The notes under the pieces are model-generated. The model worked only from the letters and a program-made list of their open reading frames with translations. It was not told where the DNA came from and searched no databases. The position numbers and the translations under genes are program-made. From the NCBI GenBank assembly GCA_012295275.1, contig CM022669.1:4811777-4871776 (forward strand): a DNA stretch of 60,000 nt, given 5' to 3'. Positions 1 to 10,820 of the stretch are shown one piece after another. How positions within the stretch are numbered: the stretch's first letter is position 1; each line of letters opens with the position of its first letter. The DNA comes from Chrysomallon squamiferum. Its lineage: Eukaryota; Mollusca; Gastropoda; Neomphalida; Peltospiridae.

Positions 1-287
1 GACTAAAAGAAAAAATGACATAAATTATATTTGTTTTTTAAAAATACAAACAATAAAATAAAATAAAATAAAATGTACAGATAACAACCTACTGGTAAAT
101 ACAACAGATAACAATCTATTCAATAAAAAGAATAACAGCTTATGTTATTTTTTTTTCATCATCATCATCACCATCTTTTTTAAAATCTATTAATGAAATT
201 GGTTTAAAGGAAACATTGGAAAGACAATAAGGATAATTAAGGTTCAGATTTACCTGAACTTTTTTAATCAGTTAATTTTATTTTTAC
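1..287 (-). other. Intron downstream of exon g (partial)
   Basis: A/T-rich sequence after the donor CAG|GTAAAA. It contains a short TCATCATCATCA tract near 157-171. No exon is visible. Confidence 0.7.
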
Positions 288-347
288 CTGTAATCTTGCG
301 TACTCTGTCTGCTCATGTTCATGGAAGAATTCCGACTCATTGCTGGG
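288..347 (-). CDS. unc-13: unc-13 exon g: linker exon
   Basis: This is a 60-nt exon in phase 0 at both ends, after the acceptor TTTCTTTCTCCAACAG and before CAG|GTAAAA. It encodes PSNESEFFHEHEQTEYARLQ, an acidic, probably helical or disordered linker piece that I cannot match to a named domain. Support comes from the strong polypyrimidine tract and acceptor, the good donor, the open frame and phase agreement with exon f. It could be skipped without changing the frame. The rest of the gene should continue below base 1 on this strand. Confidence 0.8.
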
Positions 348-1619
348 CTGTTGGAGAAAGAAAATTAAGAATATAAATTTACTGTGACATATTACTTTTA
401 TACCATAACAGAAAACATTAAATGTTATTTAATCATAGATATATATATAGAGAGAATACACAAATGATCTATCTTGATAATAAATGTTTTATTTCTTTTT
501 GTTAAGCTGTTGTTGTTTTTTTTGTGTGTTTTTTTTATCAGTATTTCTTTTTCTCTGTCAACCAATATCTTCCTATCATGTTTTTTAATTTTTAATTTTC
601 TTTCTCAGTATCTCTCTCTATCTATGTCTGTTTCTCTGTCTTTCTCTCATTTTCATTTTATCATTTCAACATAAATAAAAATTTAATAGAAAAAAACCTT
701 ATGATCAAAATATTAAAATTTACCTCAAAACTATAGTAATTGAAATTATTGTGAAATGACTATTTTAAATGTACTGTAAACATTATACACTCTGTTTTTA
801 ATTGAAGACAAACATGAACTCTTTATTCTTTTTTCTTTAATTTCTTTTCATTTTCACAACAAAAAAACAAAAAAAAAAATTAAAATTTATGTAGGCATAA
901 TATAATTTTTCCCAGGCTACAGTTCTGAGACATAATTATAAAGATTCCTTGAAAACTACATCTACCATGTTCCCTACTGGTTTTTATTTATTAATTACAG
1001 AACATAAAACAACAACAGTCCTCAGAAAAACACCCCCATCAAAGAACATGCATTTTCTATTCTCTCTAACAGTCATTAATCAAGTATTTTTACTCAAAAC
1101 ACAAAAATAATGTCAAGGTTATGATCAGCAAAAAAAATAAAAAAAAATAAAAACCATCCCCCCCCCATTCAAAACCAACACCTTTAAAATTTATAAACAC
1201 TGTCATTTTAAATTTTGATCCTAATGGAAGAAATAAGAGCTGAGGTTGTGCTTTGTTTCCTGTACCAATGTCACTTTACTGCAGAACTTAATTCATTAAC
1301 AGTGCTGATTTAGCCTTTGTTATTCTCTTTCTCCACGCACAGAATTACTGCAGATCAAAAGAAGCTGTCATGATTGGTTACTGAAACCAACACTAATGCT
1401 GCCAAGCATGACATTAAATGAGATGCATATCCGAAACACAATACTTTTTTTTTTTCACTACACAGATAATGAAAATAGAAATAAAAAAGAAAAAAAAAAA
1501 AATGGCTTGCATTGTGCCTTGCTAATTAAACAGAAAATAAACGTAAACACTCTGCTGGCTGTCATGTATTTATAAATGCACACTGTACTGTGAATAAAGT
1601 TAACACAGCTGTTTTTAAC

Positions 1620-2340
1620 TGCAAGAGGACTGCCTTTAAAGTACTTTCTAAAAATTCCCATTATCTCACTAAAGAAACAACAACAAAAAACATTTTTAAA
1701 ATTTAACCCCCCCAAGAAGCAACAATTAAATAAATAAAAAAGAAAAAAAAACAACTGTGCAAACAATTTTCAGCTTCAGAGATATTTAAACATTGTTTAT
1801 CAAGAGTGAATCAGTTTAATAATTTTAAAGATATTTTAAATAAAAAGAAGATAAAAAAAGCCCTTATGATATATAATGAAAATACATAAACAATTCACTG
1901 GCTCTAAACAAACTATAAACATATAATGAACTGTCTTTGATTTTTCTCTAACTTTTTTCTTTCTTGTAGTTTTCTTTTTTTCAATTCAAAGTGAGTCCCT
2001 TTAATAATTTTAAAGAGTCTATTTAATTAAAAGCAAAGAAAAAAAAAGACCTTACTAATCATAATGTTACAGAAAATATACAAAGTCTTAACTTTCTGTA
2101 AATAATCTATAATATTATCTTTACTATATTTGACATGAATTTTGTTTTTTTAATGAAAGAATGGCTGCCTGTAAGGTATATTCATTTAACAACTCTCTTT
2201 TGATTAAAAAGTAAAAACTGCAAATGCTACAGCAAAATATGAGAAACTATAGCTAACCACTCTGTAAAGAATTACCATAATGCCTTTAACATATTTAACT
2301 GTGCTATTCTTAAATGACAGAGAGGCTTCCTTTAATGTAC
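1620..2340. repeat. Degenerate ~175-bp tandem repeat
   Basis: A motif resembling G(A/G)GTCCCTTTAATAATTTTAAAGA, followed by a TTAAAAAGnAAA tract, recurs near 1626, 1807, 1990, 2163 and 2327, with spacings of about 181, 183, 173 and 164 bp. The 1807 and 1990 units are the most alike. I read this as an old satellite-like array; an alignment is needed to confirm it. Confidence 0.5.
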
Positions 2341-2646
2341 ATATCTTTAACAAAAATTGTCTGTAATACATTTAATAATTCTGATTATGACATGTGACAA
2401 GGAAGAGCTTACAAGTCCAAATTTTATCTAAATTTGGTTATAACTATTTATAGTTTCTGTGTTTCACTTCTTCATTTTACCATGTTAATAGATGTAAAAC
2501 ATTTCCCTAATGGAATAATTTGTAAAAACCTGGTATGTAAAGGAAAAATGAATTTCCCTTTTCCATTTGATTTCTGGAGTTTGATGACTTTACCAAGATC
2601 ATCTAAATTATGAAATTAATAATGACATATACCCTTTGACAGACAG

Positions 2647-2680
<34 letters not shown>

Positions 2681-2749
2681 TCATATATATATATAAAGTG
2701 AATCGTATATGAAATGGTACGTTCATCAATAAAATACTTACCTCTTGTT

Positions 2750-3780
2750 AATTAAGGAAATAAAATCTATTAATGAAAGATTGATGCCCTTTAATATGTC
2801 AATGAAAAATTCATTGCCTTTGATAAAATTAAAGAACTGATTTGTCAGTAATGATTCCCTTTAGCAGATTCAATTAACAAAGAATGGTTCCATTTAGTCA
2901 GTCATTAATGATTTAAAAACAGATTTGCTAAAGAAAAAAAAATTGGAATAAATAATAAAAAAAAAAAAAAAATAAAAAATAAATAATAAATTAACAGATT
3001 CAGTAAATCCTTTGTCAAAAAACCTATGGATCAAAAAATCAAGACTAACATCCTTTAACTAAAATAAATAAATAAATAAATAATTTTTTTTTTTTTTTTT
3101 ATAATAATAATAAGTAATATATGCTGACTTTATAACCCTATCATTAATTGGATTCCCTTTAATACATGTCTTATCAATGTATGGCTTATTCTTTATTATC
3201 TGTTATTGATGAAAGACTGATTTTCTTGAATATATTTGTCATTCATATATTGCATGATTGATTCGTTTGTTAATTAAAGATATGCTGCTTTTAAAATATC
3301 AGTCATTACTGTTTTGTATTTGTTATTAATGTACATCTGACTAATTATAATGCTAATCTACCTATCATGAATTGAAGTCTGATCCTGTGTAATATATCTA
3401 TCATTAATATAAGACAGACCTTCTGTAACCTATCCCTTTAATAAAGCAATCATTAATATAACTTTCATTCATTTTAAACTGATTCTCTTTAATACACTTA
3501 TCATAAATGTAAAACTGACAGTCTGTAACATATATCTGTTATAAGACTGGCTTCCTTTAATAAACCTATCATTAATAGATGACTTTCTTTAATATATGCA
3601 TCATTAAAATAAAAGTGACTCTTTTTAATATACATATCAATAATGTATAACTTCCTTAAATATATTTGTCAATAATACTCCCTTTAAAGATTTTTACTAT
3701 ATAACATTTGTATTATTAATTAATATATCTGTTACATATGTAAAATTGACTTTAATATTGGGAACCTTTTTAATATCAGG
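2750..3780. repeat. Decayed part of the ATCATTAATGAAAGACTG array
   Basis: CCCTTTAATATA and (C/T)ATCATTAATG(T/A)AA motifs recur about every 40-60 bp with many changes. The same words make up the fresh array that follows, so this looks like its older, mutated edge. Confidence 0.6.
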
Positions 3781-4320
3781 TGTGAGAGAACATTGACTTT
3801 GTGTAACCTACTATCATCAATGAAACTGACTGAGAAAACAGAACACTGACTTTGTGTAACCTACCTATCATTAACTAAAGACTGAGAGAACACTTTGTGT
3901 AACCTACCTATCATTAATGAAAGACTGAGAGAACACTGACTTTGTGTAACCTACCTATCATTAACTAAAGACTGAGAGAACACTGACTTTGTGTAACCTA
4001 CCTATCATTAATGAAAGACTGAGAGAACAATGACTTTGTGTAACCTACCTATCATTAAAGACTGAGAGAACACTTTGTGTAACCTACCTATCATTAATGA
4101 AAGACTGAGAGAACACTGACTTTGTATAACCTACCTATCATTAAAGACTGAGAGAACACTTTGTGTAACCTACCTATCATTAACTAAAGACTGAGAGAAC
4201 ATTGACTTTGTGTCACCTACCTATCATTAATGAAAGACTGAGAGAACACTTTGTGTAACCTACCTATCATTAATGAAAGACTGAGAGAACACTGACTTTG
4301 GTCCCTATCATTAATGAAAG
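3780..4320. repeat. 47-bp minisatellite next to exon f
   Basis: About eleven copies of a unit containing CTATCATTAATGAAAGACTG, then AGAGAACACTGACTTTGTGT. Full units are 47 bp. Shorter variants lack four bases in the ACTGACTTT part, in the TAATGAAA part, or in both. Copies are nearly identical, so the array is young. It ends about 50 bp from the donor of exon f. Confidence 0.92.
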
Positions 4321-4343
4321 ACTCCTCTCAAAGGAGGACCTGT
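4301..4343. repeat. Copied fragment of exon f at the array edge
   Basis: A 22-nt stretch at 4322-4343 is identical to 4424-4445 inside exon f. Both are preceded by GGTCCCT. In the outer copy the two parts are separated by array-type sequence (ATCATTAATGAAAGA). This indicates a local duplication that mixed exon and minisatellite. Confidence 0.85.
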
Positions 4344-4374
4344 TGTAGTAGAGGGGCTCAGACCAGTGTCAAAC

Positions 4375-4610
4375 CCTGGTGGAGGGGCTGCCATCCTGGT
4401 AGTAGTCCTGGTCCCTGTCGTAGCTCCTCTCAAAGGAGGACCTGTCGAAGGACCTGTCGAAGGAGTCGTAGCGTGGGTAGTCGCGACTGTCGTCACGCAG
4501 TCTGTATGGGTGATCAGCGTGGCTGCGGTACTGGTGTGCGGAGGTGTTGTGCTGGTGCTGTAGAGGGAAGTTGACATCACTGGTGTAGTCGCTGTCTTCA
4601 GACATGCCAG
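4375..4610 (-). CDS. unc-13: unc-13 exon f: Asp/Arg/Ser/Tyr-rich linker
   Basis: This is a 236-nt exon. It enters in phase 1 after TTTACTTCAG and ends in phase 0 at an unusual donor, AGG|GTTTGA. It encodes [14 protein letters not shown], similar to the DSDY-containing acidic stretch after C2A in Munc13-1, then a His-rich part. A disordered run with repeated (Y/S)xFDRS-type units follows, including [18 protein letters not shown]. The frame meets a TGA at 4370-4372, just past the donor, so the exon must end here or nearby. Ending after AGG joins it in phase 0 to exon g. It is markedly richer in G and C than its surroundings. A 47-bp minisatellite starts about 50 bp past its 3' end. No enzymatic role is expected; it is a linker. 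Confidence 0.85.
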
Positions 4611-5029
4611 CTGAAGTAAAAAAATAAAAAAAAATAAACATAAAATAACTCTTGCTGCTGGTATAAGAAAAGTGAGCTATATGCATTGCTATGGTTTTTT
4701 TTCTAATTTTCACGTTCAGGAACTGAAATGGTACTCACAAAGAGTTATATATATTAACAACAAATAAAACAATATGCTGCAATGTTAAATAAGTAAAACA
4801 AAGTTGCAATCAGTAGTTGTATCAGCTTATTTCAGAATTATTTCCAACTCTAACCACTGCTCTTTCATTAAAGTCTGAGGCTGTGCTGTCCTGGCAGAGA
4901 AAACAGCAGATGTAAAAATCATCAAGTACAAAATAAGAAATTAAAGCAAGTTTCCTTTTGAGACTGTCACAATTACCTAATGTTTGAAATCAAATAACTA
5001 AAGTCAGAGATCTGATTAAATGCTTTCCC

Positions 5030-5095
5030 TTTTTATCTGGTATGTACTGTCGTGTCTGTGGGAAAGTGTTAATGTAAAACAACTTGAGAAAATAG
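5030..5095 (+). mobile_element. SINE core relic
   Basis: TGGTATGTACTGTCGTGTCT followed by GTGGGAAAGTG resembles the central domain of the common molluscan tRNA-SINE (recalled as TGGTATGTGCTATCCTGTCT, then GTGGGATGGTG). No tRNA head or tail can be recognised. It is an old fragment. Confidence 0.55.
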
Positions 5096-5209
5096 TGCAA
5101 GTTATTTCCAAAAGTCAAAATATTTTAAATCCAAAAGCCTGTGACAGAAAAAGAATCAATCTGCTTTAGAAGTCTGATCATTTAAAACAAATTATTTTCT
5201 TTTGTTTTC

Positions 5210-5450
5210 TGCTCAAAAAACTTTCTGTTTTAGATTTTCAGCCTATATTCCTACCAACAGAAATATATCTACTCAGCCTGCCAAACTGTTCAAACAAAAA
5301 TTCATCTGTTCAGCCCACATTTTTACCAACAGATGTTCATCTGTTCAGACCACATTTCTACCAGTAGATGTTTATATTTTGTGCCCCCATCTCTGTCAAC
5401 AGATGCCTGTCTACTGAGCCCAAATTTCAACCAGTATAGGTACTGAGTGT
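5210..5450. repeat. Degenerate ~40-bp minisatellite
   Basis: About five imperfect copies of a unit like TCTGTTCAGCCCACATTTTT followed by ACCAACAGATG. Short open frames on both strands here come from the repeat. Confidence 0.75.
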
Positions 5451-6142
5451 CAGAGATGTGGGTGTGTTTGTGTCTGGAGTGGCCTTCACTCTGAGTTTTA
5501 TTAAAGGGCTGGAGCCTCACATTTAGCAGAATTGTCACTCATCCTGACAGAAACAAGCTGACCACTTTTCATTATTAACACACTAACTATTACTGAATCA
5601 AAATATTAGTCGTTTTAGGAATGAGTAGAAAACAAAGGCAATTCTAGAAAATATTTTGTTTTTGTTTTGGGGTTTTCTGCTTAAGTTTGTACAAATATAT
5701 TGGTAAATAAAAGTTTGTGTAAGGCTTTGGTTTTTGGTGTATGTACTTATTACATAAGTCTGTACAAAAATCTTCCAAATGTCTCTCTGTCTGTCTGTCT
5801 GTCTGTAAGCATGTTTATGTGTGCTATAAGTTTAATATCTTGTAACATATGTTAATAACTAATCTGCTTCAAGATAAACAATTATTTCTAAAATAAAAAT
5901 CAATAAATCAGTTATTGAAGTGTCTTTCACATACATATTTTTTCCTTTGCCATACACACATTCAGATAGACTCCCTTTAATGTGCTTAATACGACAGGTT
6001 AATTAAACTTGGTATCTCTCTGTAAATAGACACAGTATTAAAGAAACCTATAAGAATGTAAAAGCTTCTTAATCTGCAGAGATCAATTTCTAGCTAGGAA
6101 AGTTTATTTTTGAAAGTACCTGCTGATAATCAATATAGTTCA

Positions 6143-6153
6143 TGTGTGTGTAC

Positions 6154-6192
<39 letters not shown>

Positions 6193-6201
6193 TGTGTGCG
6201 A

Positions 6202-6247
<46 letters not shown>

Positions 6248-6288
6248 ATGTGTGTACATGTGTGTGAGTGTGTATGTGTGTGTGTGAA
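6143..6288. repeat. TG compound microsatellite
   Basis: Almost unbroken (TG)n with single TACG, TACA and GAG interruptions. Confidence 0.97.
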
Positions 6289-9099
6289 TAACTGAATGCA
6301 TTGTATGTGTATAAATATTTTCATTTTATTGGTATAACTTAAATATCTATCTGTCTATCTATCTATCTTTTTATCTATAAATTTTTTTTTTTTTTTTTTA
6401 CCAATGTTATGAGTGATTAAATACATTTTTATGCAAATTAATTGTTGCAGAATATAGAATTTTGAAATAACTATGTTTTTGTGAAGGATGAAAGCAATAC
6501 AGAATTACCTGAACAGTAATGCTCATTTTTAATTGAAAATAATAAAAATATATAGTAAGAATAATAAAAAAAATGTATTAAGTGTAAAAAAAATATTTTT
6601 TATGTCCTATATTTATTATATACATTTTAATTAAAAATTGAAAAGAGATAAACAATATATATATATAAAAAATAAATTTTATAAGGCTGTTCAAAGATCT
6701 TATTTTTTAAAAAATACAAGGAAATATTTGATTTTAAATTTTTCAAGCATGCATTAAAACTACTTAGCTTCAAATATACAAATATATTTGAATTTTAAAA
6801 TAATAATTACATGAATATTTAATTACAGATTTGTCAATTCTTATTTTAAAAATGATGAAAATTAAACAGTAAGAAGAGAAAAAAGAAATAGTAATTGAAA
6901 TTTTTTTCTTTTTTAAAATTAAATAAGAAAAAATATATAAAAACAAAAAGAAAAAGAAAACAGAAGAAAGTGTTTACAAGTATTTGAAGGAAAGAAAGAA
7001 AAATTAAAGTGGACACATATCTAAATAATTAATGCATACAGTGTATTAAATTTTCAAACTTGCGTACCAAATCTCCATACTGTTTTTCCGAGGAAACCAA
7101 TATGGTGTCTGGCAATACTGTACATTCCAAGAAGTCCACAAAAGAGAGCAGAAAAGCACGACATGGTTAGAGTTATTCCAAACTTTGTGTCCTCAACACT
7201 TAAGCTTCTTACATTCTCATGTCACTTGATACTGTGGTAAATCTTTGGTTTAATCTCTGCTGTGCAGTTGTGATGCAGAGGCATGTAACAGTGTGTAATA
7301 TTTTGTGTATATCCTTTGTAAAGATGGGGAATGATTCTGACAAAGATCTGTCACAGAACAACTTGACGGCTTTGTGGAGTTTTAGTGAAAACTTAGTTAA
7401 CAATGGTTTCAGAATGTGATCGCTAGGATTAGAATTAGTTTACTAGGTTTAGAACTGTTTCAGAATAAAAATATTTACTAAGTCTGAAATGATTTCTCAG
7501 ACGACACTAGTAACAGGCTTCAATAAATATGAAAAAAAAATGACTGTCATAAAAGTGTTCATGAATAATAAACTTAGAATGGTTTCTTGCAACAAACTGA
7601 TGTTCACAAGGCTTGAAATGATCTTTGGAATTAGTTCAGAGGACAAAATGGTTTTCCAAGAACCAGTACTCCTGTTCTTGGAAATGTTTCACAAAATAAA
7701 CAATTACTATATTTAAAGAAGTTTGTATTATCCTTGAATTTCAAACAGATTTCAATATCTGGAATTATTTCACAGAACAAGTTAACAATATTTTATTCCT
7801 GCATTTGTCATTATTAACAGGTAAAGTTAACATGAATAGTTCCATATCACTGTTTTGAGAATTGTGTTTCTTCAGATGTAAATAGAGATATTTTGTTTGC
7901 AATCTTTTATTTACATTTCTCTAACTGTTTCCATTTTCCTGTGATCTGACTAAGTTTTTATTTTGCATTTCTTGACAAATAGGTTTATAATTTTATAACA
8001 AAGATATTGTTATCCATTAGTGAATGAATAATTCCAGATATTATTGTACTTCCTGGAATACCAGGCATGTGAACAATTACATCTTCATAACCAGAAATTT
8101 AAAATATTTTTTTTATCATCCATGTTCATTAAAATGAAATACTCAGTGGGCACATTTTGTTCTCGTATTTCAAAAGCTTTCATTCATAACACTGTCACCA
8201 TCAATGTAAACTATCAATGCTTTATCGTTTCATTGGGTCTATGAATACACATTTTATTTTACATTTACTGTGAATAAAAACCAGAATAACAATAAAATCC
8301 AACGTCTGATGGGGAGTCAATAATAACAGGCAATATCCAATATGCTGGGATGTTATAATCAAAGCAGTAATATTCCAGTGTTTTCAGATGTCATCAAAAC
8401 CCTTTTGATTCAGATGTGTTCAGTAAAGTTATTCTTAATCAAACTGAGGAGGATGTCTGTGTTATTGGGTTAAAAAAGAGATTAAATCTAATGCTATAGA
8501 TTCCCATTCCTATGGTGGAAGTGTGAATAAAACAAATAAACTGCTTCATTTTATGTTGGTGGGTGTTTTTAACTCATTGACAATCACAGCTGAAGGAGTT
8601 TCAGCTTGTTACTGAAATTAATATTCAAGACACTTCTAATGAAGAAAGAGCAGACAGATCACAGATTTTCTCACTGCTCTACAATCCAAGCAAAGAACTC
8701 TGGTGACAGTCACACACACACTTGAACTTATGTCTGCACTGAGTAGAGGACACCCACAACACTGGTGTACAGTAAAACACACAATAATCATCACTGTGGA
8801 AGCAAACTCAATACACGGGTCATGATTTCTGTAATTAAATTCATTCCACATTCTTATTATTTCATTACACATTTTCCAAAATGAATAACTAATCAACAGG
8901 ACCAGTGTATGTTAGGAGGAACTGTTCATCATCACCAGAACTAAGTTATTGATCTCAGTTACAAGTCTTTAAGAAGAGACAGTCTTACACAAGCCAAAAC
9001 ACACAGTTTTAATATCCAATCTAATTTGACTATAAAATAATGTTCCAAGTGCAATCGGTTTGGGATTAAGTTTTAATGATGTTAACATCTAGAACAGTT

Positions 9100-9580
9100 C
9101 TCATTCAAGGATAATTATAATGATATTAAAACTGAAATAAAATATCAGTGGTATCAATGTTCTAAGTACAGTTCCAGAGGTCTTTGTATTTAAATAAAAT
9201 TCCAGTGGTATCAACATTCTAAATACAGTTCCAGAGGTTTTGATATTTGAAGTGAAATTCCACTGGTATCAACAGTTAAATAATATTCTAATTCTATGAA
9301 TTCTTTCAGTGAAATTCTAATGATATTAACAATACAGGAAAATTCCAATGGTATCAACATAAAAAAAAAATTCCTGTTTTATTGTTAAAGTGAAATTCAA
9401 GTGCATTCTATTTGAATAAAAATTCCAGCAGTACAAACATTCAATTAAAATACCAGTGGTATCAACAGTTGATATAAAACTCCACTGGTGATGACACCAA
9501 AGAAAAATTCCAATGTCATCAACAACTGAATTAAAATTCCAATGACAGTGATATTTTAAATTTAAATTCCAGTGGTGCTA
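9100..9580. repeat. Degenerate AATTCCAGTGGTATCAAC repeat
   Basis: The word AATTCCA(G/A/C)TGGTATCAAC recurs at least eight times with irregular spacing (roughly 40-65 bp). It looks like a decayed minisatellite. Confidence 0.7.
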
Positions 9581-10610
9581 TGAATTGAGTAAATATGTTG
9601 TTTTGTAACATTCCAGAATCAAATTAATGTGAAATTCCCAAAACTATTAACTTCATGTATTTCAGAGGCTTTCTGGCTGTCAGCATGTTTTACTATGACC
9701 CACCCACATACAATATACTGAAAGCTGGCGAAACAATAAATTATACATTACATCTACATACATACATATATATAGCCCTTATGAAACTTATTTCTGGAAA
9801 GCCATCATGAAAACCTACAGTTGTGTACATTAAGCCAAAAAAAATGTTTGGGGAGGAAATTAAAAAAAAAACATTAAAAATTTATATCACCAAAAAAATT
9901 ACCTTTTAAGGATGATTTTTAAATGAACTATTATCTATGTTAATGGATTTGAAAAATATATGATTATCTTCTGAGGTAAAATGATCTTTTAAAAAGAATT
10001 ATATTTAGTTAAAGACAGGCAAAATCAATACCGATGCTTTTTGATAACAGACAATATTTTTAAAAATTTTAATTGTAATAGTTAGTGATGTAAATAAATT
10101 AAAGACTGAATGATGAAAGAAAGAAAAAATAATCAAAAATTACTGAAATTTTTTTTCAAAAGTTTTATAATGATCTATATTATTTAATTAGTGTTTAAAC
10201 TGATGATATAAAAAAAAAAAATGAAAAACTTATCTTTTTGGATAAAAAAAAAAAAAATCACATATAATAATTTTTAGTAGAATTCAGAATATTACAGTAC
10301 AGTGTAAAATTCACTTTTAAAAAAAATAACAAGAAATTAAATTAATAAGTGGAGTTTCTAGATGAGATTTAATGGCTGTTTTTACATGTACACCCATTGT
10401 TCCCAAGGTTTCTCAGACATTTCTCTTTCTGTAATGTAATCTAAAGAAGATGTCTGCCATGTGTATTTCGATCACCAGTTTGATGGAACCCGACAAATAG
10501 AATAAAATTTCGTCCAAATTGGCAATTCTTACTGAGCAGGATCAATGTTATCTGAGAAGAAGAGTGGAAATCCAATCAGAAAAGTAAGGTGAAAAAAAGG
10601 TGACTGAAGA

Positions 10611-10638
10611 AAAGAAACAAAAAAAAAAAATCTTTAAA

Positions 10639-10670
<32 letters not shown>

Positions 10671-10820
10671 AAAAAATAGGAAGAGAAAAAAAGGATGAAA
10701 AGAAAAATAGAAATAAAATTATTTTAGAAAAAAAATATAAAAGAAAACCAGAAAGGAAGAAAAAAGGAAAAAATAAACAAATAAAGTTTAAAAAAAAAAA
10801 AAATAAAAAAAAAAAATTAA
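10611..10820. repeat. A-rich low-complexity tract
   Basis: Long A runs on the plus strand with scattered G and T, giving U-rich sequence in the unc-13 pre-mRNA. Confidence 0.95.

Larger units (their letters stand above)
348..4374 (-). other. 4-kb unc-13 intron
   Basis: This intron runs from a weak donor (GTTTGA) to a strong acceptor. About two thirds of it looks like tandem-repeat DNA of different ages: a faint periodicity of about 175 bp (1620-2340), a strongly decayed array (2750-3780) and a fresh 47-bp array (3780-4320). AC and A-rich tracts lie at 2649-2679 and 2930-3110. Confidence 0.8.

Noticed and set aside
3780-4320. CRISPR-like array
   Set aside because: Units are adjacent with no unique spacers and the host gene has introns. 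This is a minisatellite. The arrays at 14165, 41050 and 57125 were rejected for the same reason.
4311-4580. 89-codon minus-strand and 86-codon plus-strand frames over exon f
   Set aside because: They are shadows of the GC-richer exon f. The exon's own frame matches Munc13 and fits splice phase; these do not.
8636-8896. 86-codon minus-strand frame in a slightly less AT-rich stretch
   Set aside because: No domain, splice signals or homology recognised. The composition is only mildly different from flanks.
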